A DNA stretch of 64,000 nucleotides from Methylomarinum sp965277025 (GTDB lineage Bacteria > Pseudomonadota > Gammaproteobacteria > Methylococcales > Methylomonadaceae): contig OZ255706.1 of the NCBI GenBank assembly GCA_965277025.1, positions 3,906,001 to 3,970,000 of the forward strand, in the 5' to 3' direction. The position numbers and the translations under genes are program-made. The notes beneath the pieces are model-generated. The model made no database searches, was not told the origin of the DNA, and saw only the letters and a program-made list of their open reading frames with translations. How positions within the stretch are numbered: position 1 is the stretch's first letter; the number at the start of each line of letters is the position of its first letter. Shown piece by piece: positions 9,111-19,415 of the stretch.

Positions 9111-9185
9111 ATGGCTAAGATGACAACAATGGGCGTAAAGCTGGATGAGACAACCAGGAACCGATTAAAACAATTGGGGGAATAA
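9111..9185 (+). pseudogene. Ribbon-helix-helix antitoxin remnant
   Basis: Twenty-four codons, MAKMTTMGVKLDETTRNRLKQLGE, hold the DNA-binding strand and first helix of a CopG/PutA-type RHH protein, then TAA (9183-9185). Relatives continue with helix B, so this is a fragment. The stop belongs to the host sequence (it lies in the ATAA target repeat), which means the gene was already cut before the IS3 element arrived. GGAG ribosome-binding site at 9101-9104. Confidence 0.65.
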
Positions 9186-9250
9186 AGTGGACCCCATTGT
9201 CCAGACAAATTATTAGAGAATTTAAGATAGAACCCTCATAACAGTCAGGC

Positions 9251-10171
9251 TCAATGGCTCTGGCCCATATTTTCACCCGGCGTCTGCCTGGCAGTGCCGG
9301 CATTATATTTATCCACGATTTTAGCGCCACCTCCCGTGGCGAATTGATAAACCCTGTCTGGCGTTTCATAGCCTAACGACTGATGCGGGCGTTCGCTGTT
9401 GTAAAAGGCAAAGTAGTCCGTCAACCCCGCTGACAGTGCTTGCAGGTTGCCGTATTGCTTCAAATAAACTTCTTCATATTTCACTGTGCGCCAGAGTCGT
9501 TCAACAAAGATATTGTCCAAGGCCCGTCCCCGGCCATCCATGCTGATGGTCACGCCATGCTGACTCAATACCCCGGTGAAGTCCGCGCTGGTGAACTGTG
9601 CGCCCTGGTCGGTATTAAATATCTCCGGTGTGCCATAGGTCTTGATGGCCTGCTCCAGACAATTTACGCAAAACGCGCTGTCCATGGTATTGGAAAGTTG
9701 CCATGCCAATACTTTTCGGCTGTACCAATCCATGATGGCCACCAGATAAACAAATCCTTGCGGCAGCCGGATATAGGTGATGTCGGTACTCCAAACCTGG
9801 TTGGGGCGTGTCACCTCGACGCCTCTTAACAGATAGGGATAGACTTTATGCTCAGGATGCGGCTTACTGGTGTTCGGGCCCGGCGCCATGCCGACCAGCC
9901 CCGGTATGCGCATCAGCCGCTGAACCCGTTTGCGGTTGACCTGATGGTTAAGGCCGCGTAAATACTTTGTCATACGGCGTGAGCCATAAAAAGGATGCCG
10001 GGTATATTCTTCGTCGAGCAACCGCAACAGTTGCTGATCTTCAGCAGACACCGGCTGTTGTTGGCGTTTTTTCTGTTCATGGATTACTGAGCGGGTAACG
10101 TTCAATAACTGGCATTGCCGACTTAACGCCAACTCATCTTTTTGATCCACCCAGCTTTGACGCGTGATCAT
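9251..10171 (-). CDS. IS3-family transposase OrfB (DDE integrase core)
   Basis: A 306-residue integrase-core protein with the catalytic set VWSTDITYIR, FNTDQGAQFTS and DNIFVERLWRTVKYEE. Its ATG (10169-10171) overlaps the OrfA stop as ATGA, so expression is by coupling or frameshifting. It appears intact. Confidence 0.92.
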   Translation of the reverse strand: MITRQSWVDQKDELALSRQCQLLNVTRSVIHEQKKRQQQPVSAEDQQLLRLLDEEYTRHPFYGSRRMTKYLRGLNHQVNRKRVQRLMRIPGLVGMAPGPNTSKPHPEHKVYPYLLRGVEVTRPNQVWSTDITYIRLPQGFVYLVAIMDWYSRKVLAWQLSNTMDSAFCVNCLEQAIKTYGTPEIFNTDQGAQFTSADFTGVLSQHGVTISMDGRGRALDNIFVERLWRTVKYEEVYLKQYGNLQALSAGLTDYFAFYNSERPHQSLGYETPDRVYQFATGGGAKIVDKYNAGTARQTPGENMGQSH

Positions 10172-10461
10172 AGGCTGATCCCGGACTTTTTTTCAAGCCA
10201 ATCCAGTTCCATATTCAACTGCCCGATTTTGGCGTACAGACGGTCCGGATTGTCTTGCGCCTTCACCGCTTTCGGCCCGCGTTTGCCTTCAAACAGGCTT
10301 CCCGCATTGGCCAACAGTTCCTTTTTCCATTGGCTTACCTGAGATGGATGGACTTCATTCTCTTGAGCAATCTCATTGATCGTTTTGATGTTCTTAACCG
10401 CTTCCAGCGCGATTTTGGCCTTTTGCGCCCCGCTAAAGGTTTTCCGTTTTTTTTCGCTCAT
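10168..10461 (-). CDS. IS3-family transposase OrfA
   Basis: An HTH protein of about 97 residues beginning MSEKKRKTFSGAQKAK, with the INEIAQENEVHPSQVSQWKKE helix-turn-helix and a C-terminal leucine-rich coiled coil ending KKSGISL. ATG at 10461 follows an AGAGG motif. It binds the IS ends together with OrfB. Confidence 0.9.
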   Translation of the reverse strand: MSEKKRKTFSGAQKAKIALEAVKNIKTINEIAQENEVHPSQVSQWKKELLANAGSLFEGKRGPKAVKAQDNPDRLYAKIGQLNMELDWLEKKSGISL

Positions 10462-10544
10462 TTTTTGTACCTCTTTTTTCAATAGTCATAGTTTAAACTA
10501 TTGTCCGGATTACGGGGTCCACTATAAAGATATGGAATAATTTT

Positions 10545-10961
10545 TTGAATACAATCGTTAAAACGAGTTTTATTGTTGGATTGGCTTCCCTGTTAAGCGC
10601 CTGCTCACCTTCACCCGATTTAGATGGAGAATATGTGGCCAATTCTTTGCCTGGCATGGGATTGAGTTCAGCCAAAAAAATTCTGTTTATCCAGTGTGAT
10701 CATGCCATGTTGCTCGAGCCGCCCAGTATGCAAGACATTTTTGGTAGTAGGTCAACTCCTGCCATTCGAGAAACAGAATACTCTGTCAAATACGCTGACA
10801 ACCGGATTCTGGTTTACCGTCAGTCACCAATGGATGGCATGGTGTTTCATGTCACCAACAATGGCAATACCCTGGAATGTCCGATGTGCCAGGTGCTTCC
10901 TAAAAGTCCTGTGATTTGGGAGAAAATTGACCAATGGAAACAACCTGCATCTGACAACTAG
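10545..10961 (+). CDS. Hypothetical lipoprotein
   Basis: A 138-residue protein with a lipoprotein signal: hydrophobic segment VGLASLLSAC followed by SPSPDLDGEY, lipobox LLSAC. The start assigned is TTG at 10545; no better start is visible and an IS lies just upstream, so the original start or promoter may be lost. Two Cys occur later (ECPMCQV). No family recognised. It is followed by two small membrane-protein genes in the same direction. Confidence 0.6.
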   Translation: MNTIVKTSFIVGLASLLSACSPSPDLDGEYVANSLPGMGLSSAKKILFIQCDHAMLLEPPSMQDIFGSRSTPAIRETEYSVKYADNRILVYRQSPMDGMVFHVTNNGNTLECPMCQVLPKSPVIWEKIDQWKQPASDN

Positions 10962-10987
10962 AAAAATCCTTAAAAAAGGAGATGCTC

Positions 10988-11243
10988 ATGGAATCCTTAC
11001 TCATTATCGTCAGCACAGTCCTGCTGTTAAGTTTTGATCTGTACCTGGTTAAAAACCAATCGCCAGTTGTTTGCCCTGCCTGTCTCCGGTGAAAGCGGCC
11101 TGTCGCCAAATCCTGGCTGGGTGAGTCTGTTGAATCAGTCTGCCTGGTGGTCCGCGCTGGCAGGTGCGGTTTTATCCGCCCCGTTGCTGATTTTGCTGGC
11201 CTTCAATCCGACCAGTGATCGCTGGAACTGGTTCCTGGATTGA
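10988..11243 (+). pseudogene. Small membrane protein, apparently frameshifted
   Basis: ATG at 10988 after AAGGAG gives MESLLIIVSTVLLLSFDLYL, a membrane segment, but the frame stops at 11090-11092. A shifted frame from about 11045 continues as LKTNRQLFALPVSGESGLSP and a second hydrophobic segment (WWSALAGAVLSAPLLILLAF) to TGA at 11241-11243. A one-base change near the AAAAA run at 11050-11055 would join them. Not recognised. Confidence 0.45.
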
Positions 11244-11632
11244 TTGGCATGGTATTGATAGTTCTGGCCGCAGACCTGGTCTTGCCGGTTCTTGTCCGGC
11301 AATGTGCAAGACACCATCTGATGATAAAAAAAATGGCGGCTAATTTGATCCAGCACCGTTTAAAACCGTTCATTCAACGCTATGGTGTCAAAACCGGGCT
11401 GACCGTGCTGGCCGCCCTGCTGCTATCCCCGTTAATTCCTTACATATTGGAACTGGTCAAATTTATCATTTATGCCGCCGGGCTTTTTTTGGCCGGGCGG
11501 CTGGGGTTGTTAAGTTATAACGATAAACATGATTTTGATGAAAGAGGTCCTTTCAGTGGTGAATATAACTACATGACTGGCAAATGGGATAATGGTTTGA
11601 GTATTGGCTTATATGACGATGATGACTGGTAA
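11240..11632 (+). CDS. Hypothetical membrane protein with acidic tail
   Basis: A 130-residue protein starting at TTG 11240 (overlapping the previous stop) or ATG 11249. It has two or three hydrophobic segments (MVLIVLAADLVLPVL; LTVLAALLLSPLIPYIL; FIIYAAGLFLAG) and a polar tail ending DDDDW. No family recognised. It belongs with the two genes before it by spacing; an IS4 fragment follows immediately. Confidence 0.55.
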   Translation: MIGMVLIVLAADLVLPVLVRQCARHHLMIKKMAANLIQHRLKPFIQRYGVKTGLTVLAALLLSPLIPYILELVKFIIYAAGLFLAGRLGLLSYNDKHDFDERGPFSGEYNYMTGKWDNGLSIGLYDDDDW

Positions 11633-11645
11633 AATAACATAATTA

Positions 11646-11791
11646 CTCTGTACATGACAAAAAATATTAAAAGCTAGCGTAGCTCGTTGAAATGTAATTA
11701 AATACCGCATTTTGTTTTAGCGAATATGAATAACGGGACATTACAAATCAACGAGCTGACCGTCATATTAACTGAGCACTTTCAATGGAAC
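11646..11791 (+). mobile_element. IS4-family element fragment A (5' end only)
   Basis: The first 146 bp of the IS4 element found complete at 41106-42327, including the CTCTGTACATGAC end and the first 22 or so codons of the transposase. It breaks off at CAATGGAAC, where a different element follows. The matching 3' remnant in opposite orientation is at 23467-23877. Confidence 0.85.
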
Positions 11792-11844
11792 CCCCTATGT
11801 CAACATACCTGTCGCCTAAAACTTTTTTAAATCAGGAGACAAAA

Positions 11845-12352
11845 ATGGCGGTATTTAGCCAGGAATTTAAAGTACAATCGGTAGAAAAAGCGCTATCCAG
11901 AAAGCCAGAGCAATCGCTGAAAGCCCTTGCCAACGATTTAGGTGTGGGTTACTCCACGCTTCAAAAGTGGATTCGTTTAGCCAGGGACAATCAACTCGAA
12001 ATCTCAACATCAAGTATGTCAAAAGAAAAAAGCCCTCATGCCTGGACGAAAGCGGAACGTTTTGACGCCATTGCTCATTGCCATCATCTGACAGACGAAC
12101 AGGCCAGCGCCTATTGCCGGGAAAAAGGCATCTATTTGCACCATCCGGACGCTTGGAGAACAGAATTTTTATCCGCTGCTCAATCGGCAGACCTCTCAGC
12201 CAGCCGAGCAGAAAAAAAAACAACTCAAACAAGAAAACAAGCGCTTGCAAAAAGAGCTGAACCGTAAAGAAAAAGCGTTATCGGAAACAGCGGCCTTACT
12301 GGTGTTATCAAAAAAGTGCCAGGCGATCCGGGGGGAAAAGGCGGACGACTGA
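11845..12352 (+). pseudogene. IS3-family OrfA with a frameshift
   Basis: MAVFSQEFKVQSVEKAL starts at ATG 11845 after CAGGAG, with an HTH (SLKALANDLGVGYSTLQKW). The frame shifts near 12158 (TGGAGAACAG): the conserved coiled-coil end, LKQENKRLQKELNRKEKAL to LSKK, is in the next frame and stops at 12350-12352. A likely extra base inactivates normal OrfA. An A-AAA-AAG slippery site at 12310-12316 is the expected minus-one frameshift signal into OrfB. Confidence 0.7.
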
Positions 12353-13422
12353 TCGCCTGCTCAGATCGCAAACATTACAGCGCGCTCATTGATGAAGCTG
12401 TCAGCAGTGGCGCACGGCAACAATCCGCCTGCGAACTGTTGGGCATATCCGCCAGAACCTACCAGCGCCGGAACCGTGGCGATGCGATTTCAGAAGACCT
12501 GAGGCTGCACAATACCGCACCTGTGCATAATCGATTGCCCGAGGCGACCAGGCAAGAAATTATCAACCTGGTAAACCAACCGGAATACCGCGACTTGACA
12601 CCGCATCAAATCGTTCCGGCCCTTTTGGATTCAGGGCGCTATATCGCCTCGGAATCAAGCTTTTACCGGGTCATGAAAGCGCACAACCAGTTAAAGCATA
12701 GAGCGAAAGAGTCGGCCGGCCAGCGTCACAAACCACAGCCGCTCAAAGCCACCCGACCCAATCAACTCTACTCGTGGGATATTACCTATTTATCAAGCCC
12801 GATCAAAGGACAGTATTACTACCTGTACATGGTGATGGATATCTACAGCCGGAAAATTGTCGGCTGGCAGGTTCATGATATCGAATCGAGCAGCTATGCA
12901 GCTGATTTAATAGAAGATATCGTCCGCCGGGAAAACATCGGGAAAAAGCAATTAGTCATCCATTCCGACAATGGCAGCCCGATGAAAGGCGCAACCTCAA
13001 GAGCCAGACTGATCGATTTAGACATTGCCAGCTCATTCAGCAGGCCCCGTGTCAGTAATGACAATCCATATTCTGAATCATTGTTTAAAACCATCAAATA
13101 CTACTACACCTTTCCGGAAAACCCGTTTACAACATTAACCGAAGCAAGAGCCTGGGTAGATGGTTTTGTCAGCTGGTACAACGATGAGCACAAACACAGC
13201 GCCATCAGGTTTGTGACGCCTAACCAGCGCCATAATGGCTTGGACAAGGCCATACTTGAGCATAGAAAGCGCGTGATCGAACAGGCGAAAAAAGATAACC
13301 CCGAGCGGTGGAATGGACGAAAAACACGAAATTTAACCCCGGTTGGTCAGGTGTATCTCAACCCAAACAAGGAGAAATCAGAATCCTCTAAATGTCAAGT
13401 TGCAGCAACAATTACTTCGTGA
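12316..13422 (+). CDS. IS3-family OrfB (DDE integrase core)
   Basis: The 368-residue frame covers the catalytic half of the IS3 transposase, with YSWDITYLSS, VIHSDNGSPM and SESLFKTIKY giving the D, D and E. In IS3 elements it is made as an OrfA-OrfB fusion by minus-one slippage at the A6G site at 12310-12316, which is present here. OrfA is damaged upstream, so the fusion is probably not made. Confidence 0.85.
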   Translation: MPGDPGGKGGRLIACSDRKHYSALIDEAVSSGARQQSACELLGISARTYQRRNRGDAISEDLRLHNTAPVHNRLPEATRQEIINLVNQPEYRDLTPHQIVPALLDSGRYIASESSFYRVMKAHNQLKHRAKESAGQRHKPQPLKATRPNQLYSWDITYLSSPIKGQYYYLYMVMDIYSRKIVGWQVHDIESSSYAADLIEDIVRRENIGKKQLVIHSDNGSPMKGATSRARLIDLDIASSFSRPRVSNDNPYSESLFKTIKYYYTFPENPFTTLTEARAWVDGFVSWYNDEHKHSAIRFVTPNQRHNGLDKAILEHRKRVIEQAKKDNPERWNGRKTRNLTPVGQVYLNPNKEKSESSKCQVAATITS

Positions 13423-13455
13423 ATTAGTGTTAAAATTACGACAGGTTGGTTGACA

Positions 13456-16162
13456 TTTAGCGTCGCCAGCGCCAACGCCAGTGGCGGCGGCACATTGCGG
13501 AACAGCATCGAGTGTTCATCGGTCAGAATCACGCCTTCTGTGTACTGTCCCGGGGATTTCCGGGCCGCCAGCAGCATGTTTTTTTCTTCGTCAGATAAAT
13601 CCTTGAAACGGGCGATCTGCTCGACTTCCTCTTTCGGCATCACCAGACAAATCCACCACTCCAGCATATTCAGCATTTTCTTGCTGGCATCGGGAAAATC
13701 CTCCAGGTTTTGCGTGGCGGTCCAGAACCAGGCGCCCAGTTTCCGCCACATTTTGACGATCTTGATGACATACGGGGCCAGCAATGGATTGGTGATGATA
13801 TGCCCCTCATCGGTGATCACCAGGGTGGGTCGTTCATCGTTCTGGTGACGTTCCACCAGGTCATGAATATGGTTCATCAGACCGATATAGGCGACTGTCA
13901 ATTGATCTTCATAGCCTTCCCGGGCCAAAATGCCCATATCCGTGATGGTGACATCGACATTCGGCCACCTGACCCCGGGCCGGTTGAAAAAGTGACCGGC
14001 CAGCCCGTCACAGAAAAGGCTCATGCTGTCGGCCATCTCGATGGCCCGCTCTTTGCGTTTCGGTTGCAGGTCCGGGAGATTCCGCATGGCATTGGCCACA
14101 TCTTCGGTCAACACCTGGTCACGGCCTTCGTCAAAAACGGTTTTGGCCGCCAGTAATATGGCATTGCGGATCATCAGCCGGTCTGCCCGGGTCATGCGGT
14201 CATCTTCACGCTGATCACCGCCGGTGATCATGATGCGAGCGGCAATCTCCATCTCGCCGGGCAAATCGCGTGATTCATCCTCAAGATCGATGTCATCGGC
14301 GCTGATGGTCGCATCGAGGTCGTCATCATCGAGAATTTCAGCCGCTTTCCCTTCTTTCTCAAACGCTTTGAGCAATTTCAGTGCTTCCCCGAAAGGCGGC
14401 AGGGAGACATCGGCGTTCGGGGCCATCGTCACCTGGTTGACGGTCACATCGTACGCTTTGAGATACTGCCCCAGCAAGCCAAACGAGTTACCGGATTCAA
14501 TAATGAAGATCCTTGGGCGGTACACCGCCAGCATTTGCAGGATCAGATAGACCAGCGTGGCCGATTTACCCGCCCCGGTAGGTCCTATGATCAGGGCGTG
14601 GGCGTTTTTCTTGCGATCGTTGATATTCAACGGATCGATCATCAGCGGCTCGGCTCCCCGGTTGAAAAACAACAACCCAGGATAACCGGTACCGGTCGAG
14701 CGGCCATAGACCGGAGCCATATTCGCAATATGTTTCGAGAAGATCAGCCGGGAACGCCTGGCTTCTCGTTTGTCATGTTCATGATGAAAGGCCATCGGCA
14801 GATTACGGATATAACTGTCCAGCGGAATCAGATCATCTTTTTCCATAATGGGCTGAATGGCGTTGGCCAGCAATAATGAATTGACCTGACTGATTTTGCG
14901 GTGCAAATCCGGCTCATTATCGCCCCGGACAAAAAACGCCGTCTGCACCGGATACAATTTGTTGCCCCTGGCCATTTCCATCACTGCTTTTTCGGCATCG
15001 GCGGCAGCCAGCCGTGCTTCCGGGTAATCACCGACAGCCCCGCGCTGGACCAGACCTAAATGATTTCGGATTTCATCCTGTGCCCGGATAATAATGGTCA
15101 TCGCCAGCACGGTGTTTTCCGGCATTTTGCCGAACAGTGCGAAAACATGGTCGCCCGCCCTTCTTTCAGCCCCAAACAAGCCAATGTCCGGGATTTTACG
15201 CAGCCCCTGTACGGTAATGACCTTGTGCGGCACATCATCGAACCACCAGACGCCTGTTTCGCTATCGGAATGCGGCATCCCCAGCATCAGGGTTTCGCCA
15301 TAATCATGGCCAAACGGCATCTCCCCATCGCCTGGATACGGGGCGATTTTCAGCAAGGCATCGACATCACCATCGGTTACGGCGGGATTCGGATTGAACC
15401 AGCGGAACATCCATTTGTATAATGCTTCACCACTACAGCGTTTTGCCCGGATGCCAGTGGTCAGTAATGAGGTGGCCAGCTTGTCGGCCACATCATTCAG
15501 TTCCTCACCAGGTGAGACATGATGATAGTCATAGGCGGCATTTTTCGGCTTGCGGCGGCGGTACAACGTGGCCCGAACCATGCGCTTTTGTCCCCGCCAG
15601 GGGGAGCCGGTGACGGTTTTGTCATAAAACAGGCCGCCACTGCGCGAAATGGTTTTCAAATGTTTGCCCAGAGTGGCCAGATACGTCTGGGTCAGATGCG
15701 TGTCTTTCGCCCGTGGATGCACATAGTTTTTAACCGTCTCCAGCGTCTCTCCCAAATCTGCTTCGTCCTGCAAATACAACTGAAAAATCCACGGTGACTC
15801 CATTTCTTCCGGAAGCGAGGTCAATACCGTTTGCAGTTTATCCCGAAGCTCTCGGCTAAAAACGCAGGGGTTCTGGCTTCAGAACCCACCGTTTCAAGTT
15901 CAAACAAAGCAGCCACGCTGTAGCCGTCATCGAGCAAAAAGCACTGACTTTCCACCTCGTATTCCAGCCACGGCAGCAGGTTGGTAAACGAAGTGGGCCG
16001 CTCATAACTTTGCCGGATCCGGGCTTTGGTCGGCGGTTTGTCCGTCGCCCGGCGGCGAAACTGAGTGGGGTCCTGTTTTTTGGTGACTTGATTTTTTGTA
16101 ACAGCAGTCTCTTGAATGTCTTTTTGCCGGTGCTTCGGTTTTTTGGTGCTGAAAAAATTCAT
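13456..16162 (-). pseudogene. traC: Conjugative transfer ATPase, VirB4/TraC-like (PFL_4706 family)
   Basis: The VirB4-type ATPase that powers the island's type IV secretion system. The first 103 or so residues (ATG at 16162) are in one frame. After an apparent two-base AG duplication at 15849-15854 the rest is in another: removing it gives FLAELRDKLQTVL. Walker A GPTGAGKS is near residue 415 of the second part, and Walker B is LVITDEGH. The C-terminus is replaced after ALALATLN by IS3 sequence, so the gene is damaged twice. It is the last gene of the transfer operon in the window. Confidence 0.85.
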
Positions 16163-16575
16163 CAGTAGCCCTCCATTTGCTCACCCGGCAAGGCGTATTC
16201 CACCGTCTTGTAGAACGGTATGGCGGTCGAGTAGCCAGGTACAGGATGGCGGTCTTTCCCGGAAAGGTGAGGAAACACATACATCACCAGGGTTTTGTTC
16301 TTCAGCCTTGGAAAAATGGTCTGGATTTCATTATTGACCGTGCGGCTGTAACGACTTTGATCACTGTCCCGAAGGCGGCTTTTTTCGATGGCGGGCGTAA
16401 TGACCGTTTCCCGCCCGTTCTCGGCCCGGTTTTCGCCTTCGCCGTTGAAATGATTGTCATACACCTCTTTCATGGTCGGGCCATCCTGGGGCAATACGGT
16501 ATCCTTACTACCAGTGGCGCAGCCTGCCAGTAACCCGAGGCTAATCCAGATCGTCAATATCGCTGTCTTGTTCAT
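16162..16575 (-). CDS. Integrating conjugative element lipoprotein (TIGR03751 family)
   Basis: About 137 residues from ATG 16575 (MNKTAILTIWISLGLLAGC), a lipoprotein signal with lipobox LLAGC. The mature part holds PTMKEVYDNHF and the conserved FPRLKNKTLVMYVFPHL and VPGYSTAIPFY stretches. It is placed between the VirB10-like and VirB4-like genes, as in genomic-island conjugation systems, and is probably the outer-membrane lipoprotein (VirB7-like role is inference). Its start overlaps the upstream gene. Confidence 0.8.
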   Translation of the reverse strand: MNKTAILTIWISLGLLAGCATGSKDTVLPQDGPTMKEVYDNHFNGEGENRAENGRETVITPAIEKSRLRDSDQSRYSRTVNNEIQTIFPRLKNKTLVMYVFPHLSGKDRHPVPGYSTAIPFYKTVEYALPGEQMEGY

Positions 16576-17939
16576 CATAGTAGGCATAAGTGGTTTTCCT
16601 TCCGTTGTGTTCGTAGTCGATGGGCAATTCCACATCGATGTGAATGGCCAGTTCCGAGCCTGTATCGACATAGATAGCGTCGAATGACTGGGCGGCCCGT
16701 TCGCGTAAATAGGCGCTGATTTCATTGGCGCTGCCGGACAACGCCTTGCTCATGGCGAATTTACCGGAATCACCGGTAATCACTGAGGTCGTCACGCCTT
16801 GCGCTGCTGATACCGTGTTGGTGGTTTGCGACTGGGCGAACGCACCGGCGGCCGCCTCCGCACCGGAGGCCAGAATCCGGCCGGCCAGATAGGTGGCGGC
16901 ATTGCTGATGCGGGTGCCGGTGACACACGGTATCCCCCGGCGGTCTGAAATCCAGCCCAGTGAGCGGTCGCCATTGGACTGTTCTGCGGAAACTTGAGAG
17001 CCTGGTTCTGATTTTGAATATCGGCGGACAAGGTGCGAATGGTGCCGTCATCGAATACAACTTGCCGCGTACACACGATAAGGTCCAGTCGCCGGAGGAT
17101 TTACCCGAAAATATCATGCCATCGAGTCCCGGGATTTCGATACCGTTGGCGGCCAGATTGTCTTTGCCGACGATCACTTTGAAGGGAAACGGGTCTTCGA
17201 CCACACCACCTCGGGGAATCCGGCCTATCAATGCGGTCATGCCGGTCGAGCCGATCAGGGTGGCGTTACGCGGGACGGTATAGACTGGCGTGTTTTTTGC
17301 GCTCAGTTCTTCGAGTCCGGCATCGAGGTATTTTTTGGTATCACTGGCCTTGTCTTTGACCTGGCTCAGTAATCCGCCATCTGTCAAGGGTTCGGTGGGA
17401 ATATAAACCGGTTTACCCTCATCATCGGTTTTGGTTCCCAAAGGCTCCACCCAGATGACATTGCCCTCGACGCCGGGAAGCTGTTCGCTGCCGGACAAAC
17501 CAAAACCAATGGGAATATCACCCGAAGGCTGCTGGGCTGCCGCCTGGTTTTGCGCCTGGCTCATTTCTTCGAGACGGGTTTTCAGAAAATCGATCTGCCG
17601 GGTCAATGTGGACATGACCCCGGATTGTTGTTCTTCTGTTTTTTGCTCGATCCGGGTCAGTAATTCCTGTTTGACTTGCTGCGCAATCGATTCCCGCTGA
17701 TGCAGTAATTCTTCATTTTGCTGCTGCACTTTCAGGTTTTCAGACTTGAGGGCGGCCACTTCCGCTGTCAGGGTGCGAATGGTGTCAGCCGGTGAGTCGG
17801 CATCGGGTTTACCGGCTTTTGGGATTTCAGACAAGCCGACCGTCTGCTGATTATCCGAGCTACACGATTTCACCCCGATAAAGATCAGCATGAACAGGAC
17901 GATGATGCCGAGAATCGGCAAAATACGATTCGATTCCAT
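16541..17939 (-). pseudogene. VirB10/TraB-like conjugation protein (TIGR03752 family), twice frameshifted
   Basis: An inner-membrane protein: one N-terminal membrane helix (ILGIIVLFMLIFIGVKSC), a coiled coil (about residues 55-125), then the periplasmic barrel domain. From ATG 17939 the frame is normal to the region SCVRGK. Near 17060-17070 the sequence continues in a second frame (VVFDDGTIRTLSAD), and near 16995-17005 in a third (SLGWISDRRGIPCVTG to DSDIDDLD, stop at 16541). All three parts are typical of the family, so two small indels are required. The ATG overlaps the upstream TAA by one base (TAATG). Confidence 0.82.
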
Positions 17940-18718
17940 TACAACACCTCCTGGAAGGGCCGGTCGGAGATCAGATAAACCGCCGTGGTGTCAGCTTCGG
18001 AGCCTGCTGGATAAAGCAGGTTATGCTGAAAGGTGGCCGCTCGCCACTGGCCGCGAAGATCACGCGGGTCGAGATCGATGCGCTCACGGCCCGGGTTGTT
18101 CAGTTCCACGGCAGTGACATACAAACGCCCTGCCTGCCAGCTGGCCAGTGGCGTAGCCTTGATATAATGCCCACGGAGCAAATGGCGAATGGGCGTTCTG
18201 GATACTGACACGCGATGAATGCCCGGCACTTTTTTGAGCAAGCGTTTCGGCGCATAAAGCTGATGGGCGGCAAAACGGGTCAAGGTAACATAGCCTGGCG
18301 CTTTGCGGCGCTTGTGGGATTTTCGGGTGGCTTGTCTGCTGCTTCCCGTGGCAGGTTCATCCTGTTTGGGCAGAATGTCGACCGGCATCGCGGCATGTGT
18401 GGTCTTTTTCGCCTGAAGATCGATCAGGTAGATGTGTTTGCCATTGATTTCCCGCACCTCGATACGCTGAGTCTCAAACGGTTCTTTGGCCAGCCAGTAA
18501 ACCGTCCCATGATTGATCTGGGTGCGGAGCTTCCCGGCCAATGCGGTGGGAATACCCGCCCGGACACCGGATGGAAATGACACCAGCCGTTCTTTACCAA
18601 CAGGCAACGTGATTTTTAACGGATGCTTGTCCCAGAACAGCCGTTCAACCCGCTGCGCCGAAAAACCGGTCAGACTGACCGTTATCAATAAAAATAAAAG
18701 CGTGAAACGGTTAATCAC
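17939..18718 (-). CDS. Integrating conjugative element protein (TIGR03749 family)
   Basis: About 259 residues from GTG at 18718, preceded by CGAGGAG, with a signal peptide (FTLLFLLITVSLTGFSAQ) and a periplasmic body. It is the VirB9/TraK-like member of this conjugation set by position (after TIGR03746, before TIGR03752). The GTG start was chosen because it gives the signal peptide and ribosome-binding site; a longer frame exists but overlaps the previous gene heavily. Confidence 0.82.
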   Translation of the reverse strand: MINRFTLLFLLITVSLTGFSAQRVERLFWDKHPLKITLPVGKERLVSFPSGVRAGIPTALAGKLRTQINHGTVYWLAKEPFETQRIEVREINGKHIYLIDLQAKKTTHAAMPVDILPKQDEPATGSSRQATRKSHKRRKAPGYVTLTRFAAHQLYAPKRLLKKVPGIHRVSVSRTPIRHLLRGHYIKATPLASWQAGRLYVTAVELNNPGRERIDLDPRDLRGQWRAATFQHNLLYPAGSEADTTAVYLISDRPFQEVL

Positions 18719-18734
18719 TGAAATTCTCCTCGGG

Positions 18735-19409
18735 TTATTCCGTTGAAGGGATGGTTGCGGTATCTGAAGTAGTTTCATCCGGGTTAAGGTCGCTTTCACC
18801 CAATTTGGCAGGTCCCGGCGGTTGAAAACCATCGAGTGCCAGTCCCCAGGGGTTCTTTTCAGGATCGACATTAAAACGCACGACCCGGATCGGATAGCGG
18901 ATTTTGATGTTTTTTACTTCCATGCCGCGGACAAATTCCTGAATATGAAAGTCCAGCCAGACCACCCAGGTGTTTGCATCGAGTATATCGACCCTGCGTT
19001 CTTCAAAGCCCTGGCCCGGAATGGGTTGTATAGCCCGGGTACGCCCGGCCAACTCCCCTTTTTGGCCGCGAATCTCCAGATCGTTTTTTAAATATTCCAG
19101 GTATTGAGGGGTTAAAAAGGCCGATAAATAAGAAATCTGTTTGCCGTAGTCATCAGCGCCGTTTTTATCCCAGCGGTTAAGTTGCTGAAAAATGTAACCG
19201 GCGAAGGCATAGACATTGGCGGGTGAAATGTCACCTGGTTTCAGGGACGCCCCGGAACGAATGTCCGGGGGTATATGAATGATAAGATCGCTTTTGGCGT
19301 TGTTCCAGCCCCGCCACAACAGCAGGTTGATTAACACCAGAACACCAGTCACCGCTCTCAGTGTGGTGATATGCGATTTTAATGATGTGTTGAGATCCTG
19401 ATAGCGCAT
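18735..19409 (-). CDS. Conjugative element protein (TIGR03746, PFL_4703-like)
   Basis: A 224-residue protein with one N-terminal membrane helix (VTGVLVLINLLLWRGW) and a periplasmic domain containing YAFAGYIFQQLNRW and FLTPQYLEYLKNDLE, matching the TraE/VirB8-like position of genomic-island transfer systems. A proline-rich tail follows. It is intact and tightly spaced with both neighbours. Confidence 0.85.
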   Translation of the reverse strand: MRYQDLNTSLKSHITTLRAVTGVLVLINLLLWRGWNNAKSDLIIHIPPDIRSGASLKPGDISPANVYAFAGYIFQQLNRWDKNGADDYGKQISYLSAFLTPQYLEYLKNDLEIRGQKGELAGRTRAIQPIPGQGFEERRVDILDANTWVVWLDFHIQEFVRGMEVKNIKIRYPIRVVRFNVDPEKNPWGLALDGFQPPGPAKLGESDLNPDETTSDTATIPSTE

Positions 19410-19415
19410 AAAGGG

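Larger units (their letters stand above)
9186..10523 (-). mobile_element. IS3-family element, copy 1
   Basis: A 1338-bp element bounded by AGTGGACCCC / GGGGTCCACT repeats with a four-base ATAA target duplication (9182-9185 and 10524-10527). It encodes OrfA and OrfB on the minus strand. A second, almost identical copy is at 45265-46601. Confidence 0.9.
11798..13455 (+). mobile_element. Second type of IS3-family element, inserted in traC-like gene
   Basis: A 1658-bp element with related ends: TGTCAACATACCTGTCG at left and, as reverse complement, TGTCAACCAACCTGTCG at right. No target duplication: left flank is an IS4 fragment and right flank is a traC-like gene, so the region has been rearranged after insertion. 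Confidence 0.8.

Noticed and set aside
15060..15422. Plus-strand frame of 120 residues
   Set aside because: Antisense to the VirB4-like ATPase gene.
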